Shown piece after piece: positions 6,139 through 11,530 of a DNA stretch of 11,530 nucleotides. The stretch lies in contig JAEWEI010000390.1 of NCBI GenBank assembly GCA_023389545.1, positions 1 to 11,530 on the forward strand. The letters are read 5' to 3'. The position numbers were made by a program, and so were the translations under genes. Origin of the DNA: Actinomycetes bacterium (lineage in GTDB: Bacteria > Actinomycetota > Actinomycetes > Actinomycetales > Cellulomonadaceae). The notes under the pieces were generated by a model, which worked only from the letters and a program-made list of their open reading frames with translations, was not told the origin of the DNA and made no database searches. Every line of letters starts with the position of its first letter. Position 1 is the stretch's first letter.

Positions 6139-6326
6139 GAGCGTCCCCCTCGGACGTGCGCGGAGTGCCGGATCCAGACGACAGGGACCTGCTCGTCACG
6201 GGCCCGGTCGATCAGTGCCGCGATACGAGCGACGGTGGCCGCGCGGTCATGCGCCCCGTCCACGCCCCCCTGCTGCATGTCGAACACGAGGAGCGCTGTG
6301 TGTGGCCGGTCGGTCAGCGTGGCCAT
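6135..6326 (-). pseudogene. Isochorismatase/cysteine hydrolase N-terminal fragment
   Basis: Encodes 63 residues: MATLTDRPHTALLVFDMQQG, then VARIAALIDRARDEQVPVVWIRHS and a short unrelated tail. This is the first strand-helix-strand of isochorismatase-like hydrolases, including the nucleophile-side aspartate of VFDMQ. Complete family members have about 180 residues. The catalytic lysine and cysteine regions are missing, and the stop overlaps the start of ridA, so the missing two thirds cannot lie in another frame here. A deletion joining the fragment to ridA is the simplest explanation. The start is well supported: GAGGAGGT lies 4-5 nt upstream, the best ribosome binding site in the window. The short frame may now serve as a translated leader that couples to ridA. 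Not a functional hydrolase. Confidence 0.7.
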
Positions 6327-6356
6327 GGGGACCTCCTCACGCGGCGACGCTCAGTA

Positions 6357-6370
6357 GTGACGTAGATCAC
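6357..6370. promoter_or_regulatory. Crp/GlxR-like binding palindrome
   Basis: GTGA-CGTAGA-TCAC matches the core of the cAMP receptor protein type consensus (TGTGA-N6-TCACA) used by actinobacterial Crp/GlxR regulators. It lies 30-44 bp upstream of the start codon at 6326 of the ridA transcription unit. A -10-like TAGGGT on the minus strand at 6369-6374 overlaps its edge, which would suit repression. Single sites of this size can occur by chance. Confidence 0.45.
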
Positions 6371-6419
6371 CCTAGGACGACCTGCCGACACGCGTGCGGC
6401 GGCGAAGGAGGAAGAGGTG

Positions 6420-6807
6420 CGGATGAGCCAGTCGTACGCCGGGTTCTGTCCCCGTGCCCAGTTGCCCAGGCACGGGTGGCGACCATCCATCTACGACGTG
6501 CGTTGCCGCACGCCTCCAGCGGTCTACCCGGGAGCTCGGGCGAGCAGCCCTCGAGCACTCCCTGTCTGACCTTGCTCCGGGTGGGGTTTACCTAGCCGCA
6601 CCGGTCACCCGGCACGCTGGTGGTCTCTTACACCACCGTTTCACCCTGACCTCGCCTGCTCCGAGGAGCCGACGGGGCGGTCTGTTCTCTGTGGCACTGT
6701 CCCGCGGGTCACCCCGGGTGGGTGTTACCCACCACCCCGCTCTGTGGAGCCCGGACGTTCCTCGGCGAGCCCGAGGGCTCGACGCGGCCGCCTGACTGAC
6801 TCATCCG
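6420..6807 (-). ncRNA. rnpB: RNase P RNA, bacterial type A
   Basis: Catalytic RNA that removes the 5' leader of tRNA precursors, together with the RnpA protein. Read on the minus strand, the ends pair as helix P1: CGGATGAGTCAGTC with GACTGGCTCATCCG, perfect except for one G-U. Conserved region I, GAGGAACGTCCGGGCTCC, lies at 6747-6764. The AGGGTGAAACGGTGG block, the GGTAAACCCCACCCGG block and the 3' conserved region ACAGAACCCGGC (6439-6450) follow in the right order. Length is about 388 nt, normal for a high-GC actinobacterium. Ends are set from P1 pairing, so they may shift by a few bases in the mature RNA. A pyrimidine-rich run (CACCTCTTCCTCCTTCGCC) follows the 3' end and may assist termination. 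No gene overlaps it. Confidence 0.97.
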
Positions 6808-6814
6808 CGCCGCT

Positions 6815-6820
6815 AGCCTA
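6815..6820 (-). promoter_or_regulatory. Candidate -10 element of rnpB
   Basis: On the minus strand TAGGCT fits TANNNT. Seven bases separate it from 6807, the first base of helix P1, so the predicted transcription start coincides with the structural 5' end of the RNA. No clear -35 box is visible. Confidence 0.55.
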
Positions 6821-6877
6821 GCCGCTGCCCGCCGCCAGGGAGCACACCGCTGGTCGGGGACCGCCAGGGTCGAGCCG

Positions 6878-6883
6878 TAGAGT
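6878..6883 (+). promoter_or_regulatory. Candidate -10 element for leaderless yaaA message
   Basis: TAGAGT fits TANNNT and lies 6 bp before the GTG at 6890, with no Shine-Dalgarno sequence between. Transcription would start at the initiation codon. It is divergent from the rnpB promoter. Confidence 0.5.
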
Positions 6884-6889
6884 CGTGGC

Positions 6890-7666
6890 GTGCTCGTCCT
6901 GCTCCCGCCCTCCGAGGGCAAGACCGCCCCTGCCTCCGGCACACCGCTCGACCTCGGGGCCCTGTCGTCCCCCGCGCTCACCCCATGGCGGGAGAAGGTG
7001 CTCGACGCGCTGGCCGAGGTCAGCGCCCGCGAGGACGCCGCGAGCGTGCTGGGGGTCGGCGCCAGCCTGGCCGCCGAGGTCGCCCGCAACACGGCTCTGC
7101 GCGCCGCTCCCGCGGCGCCGGCCGCGCACGTCTACACCGGCGTGCTGTACTCCGCCGCCGGCCTCGGGGAGCTGTCCGGCGCCGCGGCGGCGCGCGCCGC
7201 GCAGTCAGTGCGCGTCGTCTCCGCCCTCTGGGGACTGGTCGCGCCCGACGACCGGATTCCCGCGTACCGGCTCTCGATGGGCGTGGACCTGCCCGGCATC
7301 GGCCCGCTGGCCCGCGCCTGGCGTGACCCGCTCGCCGGCGAGCTCGACGCGCGGGCGGCAGCGGAGCTCGTCGTCGACTGCCGCTCGGCTGCCTACCTGG
7401 CGGCCTGGCGCCCCACCCGTGCCCCGCAGTGGGTGGCGGTGCGCGTGCTGCGCGAGCTCGACGGCAAGCGCTCCGTCGTCTCGCACCATGCCAAGCACAC
7501 GCGCGGTGTCCTGACCCGGCATCTCATGGCCCGCTCGGGTCCTGCGCCGGTCGACGCGGAGCAGCTGGCCACTGCGGCGGGCGAGCTCGTCGGCTCCGCC
7601 CTGCACGACGTCGAGCTGGGCCCGGCCGGCCGCGGCCCCCGGGTGCTGTCCCTCGTCGTGCGGTAG
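6890..7666 (+). CDS. yaaA: YaaA family peroxide stress protein (DUF328)
   Basis: A 258-residue cytosolic protein of the YaaA/DUF328 family. In E. coli YaaA lowers free intracellular iron during hydrogen peroxide stress, and the fold binds DNA. Hallmarks are the N-terminal LLPPSEGK (residues 4-11), VYTGVLY (81-87), VSALWGLVAPDDRIPAYRLS (110-129) and the conserved VVSHHAKHTRG segment near residue 200. Length equals that of the family. I chose the GTG at 6890 because the family begins almost exactly at the LVLLPPSEGK strand and a -10-like TAGAGT lies 6 bp upstream, implying leaderless translation. The gene is monocistronic: rnpB is divergent upstream and the RNase H-phosphatase operon is convergent 38 bp downstream. 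Its role in actinobacteria is inferred from E. coli. Confidence 0.93.
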   Translation: MLVLLPPSEGKTAPASGTPLDLGALSSPALTPWREKVLDALAEVSAREDAASVLGVGASLAAEVARNTALRAAPAAPAAHVYTGVLYSAAGLGELSGAAAARAAQSVRVVSALWGLVAPDDRIPAYRLSMGVDLPGIGPLARAWRDPLAGELDARAAAELVVDCRSAAYLAAWRPTRAPQWVAVRVLRELDGKRSVVSHHAKHTRGVLTRHLMARSGPAPVDAEQLATAAGELVGSALHDVELGPAGRGPRVLSLVVR

Positions 7667-7704
7667 CGGCGCGGCTCCCCGCCACCGAGTGCCGGCGCCC
7701 GGGT

Positions 7705-8934
7705 TCAGCGTCCGCGCGCCCAGCCCTCGCTCGGCGCGCCAGCCACGGCGACCTCGGTGCGTCCGTCCTCGAACAGCCGCACGATGCTCACCGAGGCCGG
7801 GGCCACGCGCAGCCTGCTCCATGACGACGGCTGGGCGCCCATCGCGACGCCGACGGCCGCCCGGATGGAGACGGCGTGGCTCACCACCACGACAGTGCGG
7901 TCGACCCCGCCCGCGAGCAGCTCGGCGAAGACCTGCACGATGCGCCGGCCCACGTCCTCGATCGACTCCCCACCCGGGGGCCGCACGTCGGCCTGCGTGT
8001 GCCACGGCTCGAGCAGGCCAGGCCACCGGGCCTCGATCTCCTGGGCGGTCAGGCCCTGCCACTCGCCGAAGTCGGCCTCCTTGACCAGTTCCATCGTGCG
8101 CACCGGCAGTCCCAGCCGGTCCGCGACGACGGCGGCGGTCTCCTGGGTGCGGACCATCGGCGAGGCGATGATCTCCGTCGGGTACGGGATGTCGCCCCAT
8201 AGGTCGCGTCCGACCCGCTCAATCAGCTCCGCTGCCGCGGCAGCCTGCTGGCGGCCGCGCTCGCTGAGCGGCGGACCGGGCTCGGAGGACCCCGAGTAGC
8301 CTCCGACGGCCGTCATGGCGGTCTCACCGTGCCGCAGGAGCACGACGGTGACCGGCTCGGCGTCATCGAACCGGGGCGCCGCGCCGGACGGACGCCGCCG
8401 ACGACCGGGCGCCGGGGCGGCGGAGGCCGGGGCCCCGGGCGCGCCCGCCTCACCGCTGAGGGCGTGCCCGGCGCTGCGGGGGGCCAGGTCGCGGGCGATC
8501 GAGCGCGCCGTGTCCATGGCCTCGTTGGCGAGCGCGTCCGCCGCGGCGTTCTGGGCGCGTGGCACCCACGTATACGTCACCCGGTCGACGGGCAGCACCG
8601 CACGGGCGAGGTCCGCGAGCCGGCGCATCTCCGTGTGCTTGATCTGCCAGGCGCCGGTCATCTGCTCCACGACCAGGCGCGAGTCGAGGCGGACCTCCAC
8701 GTCGGCGTCCGGGTCGATCGCCGCGGCTGCACGCAGGCCGGCGACGAGCCCGGAGTACTCGGCCACGTTGTTCGTGGTGTGGCCTAGGTGCTCGGCGCGC
8801 TCGGCCAGCACCTCGCCGGTGCGCGCGTCACGCACCAGGGCGCCATAGCCGGCGGGCCCGGGGTTCCCGCGCGAGCCACCGTCCGCCTCGACGATCAGCC
8901 TCCTGCGCTCCCCCGGCCCCCCGGCGGCGGCCAT
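7705..8934 (-). CDS. Bifunctional RNase H / histidine-type acid phosphatase
   Basis: A 409-residue fusion, the same architecture as M. tuberculosis Rv2228c. Residues about 12-145 are an RNase HI domain that cleaves RNA in RNA-DNA hybrids: catalytic D18 (EADGGSRGNPG), E59 (NNVAEY), D84 (RLDSRLVV) and D133 (AADALANEAMD). Residues about 146-193 are an Ala/Gly/Pro/Arg-rich linker. Residues about 194-390 are a phosphoglycerate-mutase-like phosphatase with LLRHGET (R201, H202 as phospho-acceptor), SPMVRTQETA (R262), KEADFGEWQG (E286) and VVSHAVS (H353), related to CobC alpha-ribazole phosphatases. All catalytic residues of both domains are present. The ATG at 8934 overlaps the stop of the preceding gene by one base (TGATG), so it is read by coupling as the last gene of the Nif3 operon. 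The phosphatase substrate is unknown. Confidence 0.95.
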   Translation of the reverse strand: MAAAGGPGERRRLIVEADGGSRGNPGPAGYGALVRDARTGEVLAERAEHLGHTTNNVAEYSGLVAGLRAAAAIDPDADVEVRLDSRLVVEQMTGAWQIKHTEMRRLADLARAVLPVDRVTYTWVPRAQNAAADALANEAMDTARSIARDLAPRSAGHALSGEAGAPGAPASAAPAPGRRRRPSGAAPRFDDAEPVTVVLLRHGETAMTAVGGYSGSSEPGPPLSERGRQQAAAAAELIERVGRDLWGDIPYPTEIIASPMVRTQETAAVVADRLGLPVRTMELVKEADFGEWQGLTAQEIEARWPGLLEPWHTQADVRPPGGESIEDVGRRIVQVFAELLAGGVDRTVVVVSHAVSIRAAVGVAMGAQPSSWSRLRVAPASVSIVRLFEDGRTEVAVAGAPSEGWARGR

Positions 8935-9674
8935 CAGTAGGCGTCCTCGCCCCGCACCAGGATGCGGCCCGAGTCCTCGCAGAACACGATCTCCTCGGCG
9001 GGGAGCGCCTTGATCCGCGCCAGCTCGGTGCCCGGCACCTGCAGTCCGCTGCCCTCAGAGCGCCCGTGCCGCAGCCGTGCCACGGCGACGCCGCCGAGCC
9101 GCCCGCGCAGCCGCTCGTACAGCGCGACCAGCTTCTCGTCGAGCGGCGCCACCGTCTCGGCCCGCTTGGCCGCGACCTGCTGCGCCTCGGCGTCCAGCTC
9201 GGCGAAGGCCTTGTCCCGTTCGGCCTCGAGCTCGCCGCGCTGCGCGATCAGCTCGTCATGCGCCTGGGTGAGCCCCGACAGGGCGCCCTCATGCGCCTCG
9301 AGCCGCTCCATGACCTCGAGCTCGACCTCCTCGAGGTCGGCCTGCCGCCGGCCCAGCGCGACGAGCTCATGCTGCAGCGCCTGCAGGTCCTTGGGGCTGC
9401 CGGAGCCCGAGTTGAGGCGGGCCTGGTCGCGGTCGGCGCGTGTGCGCACCTGCTCGACGTCCGTCTCGGCCTTCTTCAGCTCGCGACGCAGGTCGTTCGC
9501 GGCGGTGCGCGACGTGACGAGCGCGGTGTCGAGGTCGGCGATCCGGCCCTCCAGCTCGGCGAGCGTCGCGAGCACGGGGAGCGTGCGGCGGCGGTGCGCG
9601 ATCTGGTCCAGGCGGGTGTCGAGCTCCTGGACGTCGAGCAGCCGGCGCTGCTCCTCGGGGGGTGCTGTGGTCAC
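8934..9674 (-). CDS. Coiled-coil protein of the C4-type zinc-ribbon family with a degenerate ribbon
   Basis: A 246-residue protein. Residues about 8-190 are a long charged coiled coil broken near residue 90 by the turn LNSGSGSPKDLQALQHEL, a family hallmark. The C-terminal about 45 residues correspond to the zinc ribbon of this family (compare Rv2229c). In place of the expected C-x-x-C pairs it has S206-E-G-S209 and C232-E-D-S235, so three of four zinc ligands are serine while the flanking sequence (GLQVPGTELARIKALPAEEIVF, GRILVR) is kept. Zinc binding by this domain is therefore unlikely. I chose the GTG at 9674, which overlaps the Nif3 gene stop in GTGA and has GGAAGGA 8 nt upstream. The frame is open further upstream to 10367, but that part is antisense-like noise over the Nif3 gene. 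Function unknown, possibly RNA-linked given its RNase H neighbour. Confidence 0.9.
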   Translation of the reverse strand: MTTAPPEEQRRLLDVQELDTRLDQIAHRRRTLPVLATLAELEGRIADLDTALVTSRTAANDLRRELKKAETDVEQVRTRADRDQARLNSGSGSPKDLQALQHELVALGRRQADLEEVELEVMERLEAHEGALSGLTQAHDELIAQRGELEAERDKAFAELDAEAQQVAAKRAETVAPLDEKLVALYERLRGRLGGVAVARLRHGRSEGSGLQVPGTELARIKALPAEEIVFCEDSGRILVRGEDAY

Positions 9675-10891
9675 GGTGCGGTTCCTTCCGACGGCGGGAC
9701 GTGGTCCGGGCTCGAGACACGGTCGGTCCACGGGTCGGTGCGCAGCGTGCTGACCCTGGTCTCCACCGTAGTCCCGGTGATCTCGAGCGAGGTGCGGAGG
9801 TCGGCGGCGGCCTGGACGAGCCAGGGCCACTCCGACGCGTAGTGGGCGACGTCCACGAGGTACGGGGTCGCGGGGCGCCCGGGGCCTGCCTCGAACTCGG
9901 CGCGCTCGCGCTGCTCCGAGGCCGGGTGGTGGCGCAGGTCGGCGGTGAGGTAGGCGTCGACGCCCGCGCCCCGGACGGCGTCGAACAGCGAGTCGCCCGA
10001 TCCGCCGACGACGGCGACCCGCTCGACACGGCCCTTCGGGTCGCCGGCGAAGCGCACGCCCTGCGGCGTCGCCGGCAAAGCACTGGCCACGCGCTCGGCG
10101 AAGCCGCGCAGCGTGGTCGGCTCCGCCAGCCGGCCGACGCGGCCCGTGCCGGTGGGGCTGTCCCAACGCGCCAGCTCGAGCACGTCGAACGCGGGCTCCT
10201 CGTAGGGGTGCGCGGCGCGCATGGCCGCGACGACGGCGCCGCGCAGGCGCCGCGGGGCAACCATCTCGACGCGCGCCTCGACCACGGCGCTCGCCTGGCC
10301 CGCGCGCCCGATGGCGGGGTTCGCGGCGTCGGACGGGGTGAATGTCCCCTCGCCGGTGGTCTGCCACGCGCAGCGCGTGTACTCGCCGATGGCGCCCGCC
10401 CCCGCGGCGGCCAGCGCGTCGACCAGCCGCCCCGCGTCTGCCACCGGGACGAAGACCACGTGCTTGTCGAGCGGCTCGGCCGGGATCGCGGTGAGCGGCG
10501 CCAGGTCCACAAGGCCCACAGCCCTTGCGAGCCCCTCCGCGACTCCCCCGGCGGCCGCGTCGGCATTGGTGTGCGCGTTGTAGAGCGCAATGCCGGAGCG
10601 GATGAGCTTGTGCAGCAATGCGCCCTTGAACGTCGTCGCCGCGACGGAGTGCACGCCCTTGAGCAGCAGCGGGTGGTGCACGAAGACCAGGTCCGCGCCC
10701 CAGGCGATCGCCTCGTCCACCACGGCGTCCACCGGGTCGACGGCGAGCAGCACCTTGCGGACCGGCTGGGCCGGATCGCCGGTGACGAGGCCGACGGAGT
10801 CCCAGGACTCGGCGGTGGCGGGCGGGTAGTGCCGTTCGAGCACCCGGACGACGTCGGCCAGGGTCGGATGCTGGTCGGGGATGGGGCTCAC
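9671..10891 (-). CDS. Nif3-like dinuclear metal centre protein with central insert domain
   Basis: A 406-residue member of the Nif3/YbgI/YqfO family, cytosolic hexameric proteins with two bound metals, sometimes annotated GTP cyclohydrolase I type 2. The biochemical role is unsettled. Metal-site motifs are VFVHHPLLLKG (H72/H73), YNAHTNAD (H107, D111) and the C-terminal DVAHYASEWP (H350, E354). The VVGGSGDSLFDAVRGAGVDAYLTADLRHH segment marks the second half of the fold. Residues about 142-240 are the PII-like insert found in YqfO-type members, ending AHPYEEPAFDVLEL. The last about 35 residues form a polar tail absent from shorter family members. The GTG at 10891 has no Shine-Dalgarno, but a -10-like TAGCGT lies 7 bp upstream, suggesting a leaderless message. 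It is the first gene of a three-gene operon. Confidence 0.93.
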   Translation of the reverse strand: MSPIPDQHPTLADVVRVLERHYPPATAESWDSVGLVTGDPAQPVRKVLLAVDPVDAVVDEAIAWGADLVFVHHPLLLKGVHSVAATTFKGALLHKLIRSGIALYNAHTNADAAAGGVAEGLARAVGLVDLAPLTAIPAEPLDKHVVFVPVADAGRLVDALAAAGAGAIGEYTRCAWQTTGEGTFTPSDAANPAIGRAGQASAVVEARVEMVAPRRLRGAVVAAMRAAHPYEEPAFDVLELARWDSPTGTGRVGRLAEPTTLRGFAERVASALPATPQGVRFAGDPKGRVERVAVVGGSGDSLFDAVRGAGVDAYLTADLRHHPASEQRERAEFEAGPGRPATPYLVDVAHYASEWPWLVQAAADLRTSLEITGTTVETRVSTLRTDPWTDRVSSPDHVPPSEGTAP

Positions 10892-10898
10892 GGGATGA

Positions 10899-10904
10899 AC
10901 GCTA
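10899..10904 (-). promoter_or_regulatory. Candidate -10 element for the leaderless Nif3 operon message
   Basis: On the minus strand TAGCGT fits TANNNT and lies 7 bp before the GTG at 10891. The space between has no ribosome binding site. No convincing -35 box is visible within the 57 bp separating this gene from the upstream MOSC gene. Confidence 0.45.
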
Positions 10905-10948
10905 CCTGGCGTCCAGGGCGCTGGGCACGAGCCGTTGGCCGGTCGCCG

Positions 10949-11530
10949 TCAGCCGGTGACGACCACCTCGTCGCCCACCGCCACGCTGCCTGTGCCCACG
11001 GGCGTCACCCTGACGCCGAACCACACCTTGCCGTCCCAGCGGCGATGCCGTGCCAGAGAGCGCAACGGCTCCTTGCCCCGCGCCCGCGTCTGCGGGTCGA
11101 CGGTGGTGAGCACGCAGCGGTCGCAGTGCTCGGCGAACCGGTACTCGACCTCGCCGATGCGCAGCCGCCGCCACCCGTCCTCGGCGAACGGCTCGAGGTC
11201 CTCGCCGTCCACCACGAGATTCGGGCGGAACCTCTCCATGACGAGCGGCGCCGGAGCCTCGCCGCGGGCACGGGCCTCCTCCGCCGCCCACACATCGAGC
11301 TGCCGCAGCGACGCGGCGGTGGTGACCAGCAGCGGCCCGGCGTCGGCGAGGCTCAACGGGTCGCCCGGCTCGCTGCCGTGCGCCTGCGACATCGGCCGAC
11401 GGGACGGGTCGTCGAGCCACACCAGGCGGACGGGCCGGCCGAGCACCTCCGACAGCCAGGCATGCGCTTGGCCATCGGCGGCGGCGGCCACGCCGACCCG
11501 CGACAGGGTCACGGCCGTGTCCGCGGGGCC
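10949..11530 (-). CDS. MOSC domain protein, C-terminal part (5' end outside window)
   Basis: The minus-strand frame is open to the window edge and gives 193 residues. Features are AWLSEVLGRPVRLVWLDDPSRRP, then PLLVTTAASL, RFRPNLVVDG, EDGWRRLRIG and HCDRCVLTTVDPQTRARGKEPL, followed by RRWDGKVWFGVRV. These are the linker and C-terminal MOSC domain of mARC/YcbX-like proteins, which bind a molybdenum cofactor. The conserved cysteine of CDRC-V-x-TTVD, the cofactor ligand in this family, is present. The in-frame GTG at 11512 is not the true start: six more codons upstream continue in frame, and the family's N-terminal beta-barrel domain would lie beyond the window. No ferredoxin domain follows at the C-terminus. 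The partner reductase and substrate are unknown. It ends 57 bp before the Nif3 operon. Confidence 0.9.
   Translation of the reverse strand, partial: GPADTAVTLSRVGVAAAADGQAHAWLSEVLGRPVRLVWLDDPSRRPMSQAHGSEPGDPLSLADAGPLLVTTAASLRQLDVWAAEEARARGEAPAPLVMERFRPNLVVDGEDLEPFAEDGWRRLRIGEVEYRFAEHCDRCVLTTVDPQTRARGKEPLRSLARHRRWDGKVWFGVRVTPVGTGSVAVGDEVVVTG

Noticed and set aside
6384..6400. GCCG...CGGC hairpin around CACGCGTG as the rnpB terminator
   Set aside because: The stem is short and has no T-run. It could equally be chance, so it is not annotated.
6454..6795. Reading frames over the 6420-6807 region
   Set aside because: This segment is RNase P RNA. The frames cross conserved RNA motifs and resemble no protein.
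8386..8490. Low-complexity Ala/Gly/Pro stretch as a possible frameshift or insertion in the RNase H-phosphatase gene
   Set aside because: It is in frame, and both flanking domains are intact. It fits a flexible interdomain linker as found in homologues.
9675..10367. Upstream extension of the coiled-coil protein to 477 codons
   Set aside because: The extra part lies wholly inside the Nif3-like gene in another frame and is Arg/Ala/Pro-rich. The GTG at 9674 has a good ribosome binding site and matches family length.
1..11530. tRNA genes, CRISPR arrays, insertion sequences, integrase or attachment sites
   Set aside because: I found no cloverleaf-like sequences with CCA-type ends, no regularly spaced repeats, and no transposase or recombinase motifs in any frame.

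Overview
The window is high-GC DNA, strongly biased to G/C at third codon positions, and looks like chromosomal sequence of an actinobacterium. The protein types, a bacterial type A RNase P RNA, the RNase H-phosphatase fusion and an actinobacterial MapB-type methionine aminopeptidase point to Micrococcales, most likely a Cellulomonas-like genus. The genus is inferred by recognition only. Most of the window is conserved housekeeping DNA. I see no CRISPR array, insertion sequence, phage gene, defence system or biosynthetic cluster.

Layout. Positions 1-1541: the 3' part of glutamine-dependent NAD+ synthetase (nadE), then panB. Positions 1584-3543: a small conserved minus-strand gene divergent from the map-ppgK pair, whose start and stop overlap (ATGA). 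PpgK carries an unusual His/Lys-rich N-terminal tail encoded by a 12-bp tandem repeat. Positions 3544-3738: an intergenic region with a strong hairpin terminator and three more inverted repeats. Positions 3739-4524: a metallo-beta-lactamase-fold hydrolase. Positions 4593-6326: a patchy accessory stretch with a 59-residue charged protein, a one-helix membrane protein, a VOC (glyoxalase-like) gene lacking its 5' half, ridA, and an isochorismatase-family gene cut to its first third and coupled to ridA. Positions 6420-6807: RNase P RNA on the minus strand, divergent from yaaA (6890-7666). Positions 7705-10891: a minus-strand operon, Nif3-like protein, coiled-coil 'zinc ribbon' protein, RNase H-phosphatase fusion, with genes overlapping by 4 nt and 1 nt. 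This is the same order as Rv2230c-Rv2229c-Rv2228c of Mycobacterium tuberculosis. Positions 10949-11530: the C-terminal part of a MOSC protein that continues past the window.

How the genes relate. NadE and PanB serve NAD and pantothenate/CoA cofactor synthesis. Map trims initiator methionines, and PpgK phosphorylates glucose from polyphosphate or ATP. RnpB and RNase H are RNA-processing and nucleic-acid maintenance functions. RidA and YaaA are stress-protective.

The points most worth checking are the His/Lys repeat tail of PpgK, the loss of three of four zinc-ribbon cysteines in the Nif3-operon protein, the two decayed genes flanking ridA, a Crp/GlxR-like palindrome in front of the ridA unit, and four genes that appear to be transcribed without a leader. 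None of these amounts to a clearly new system.
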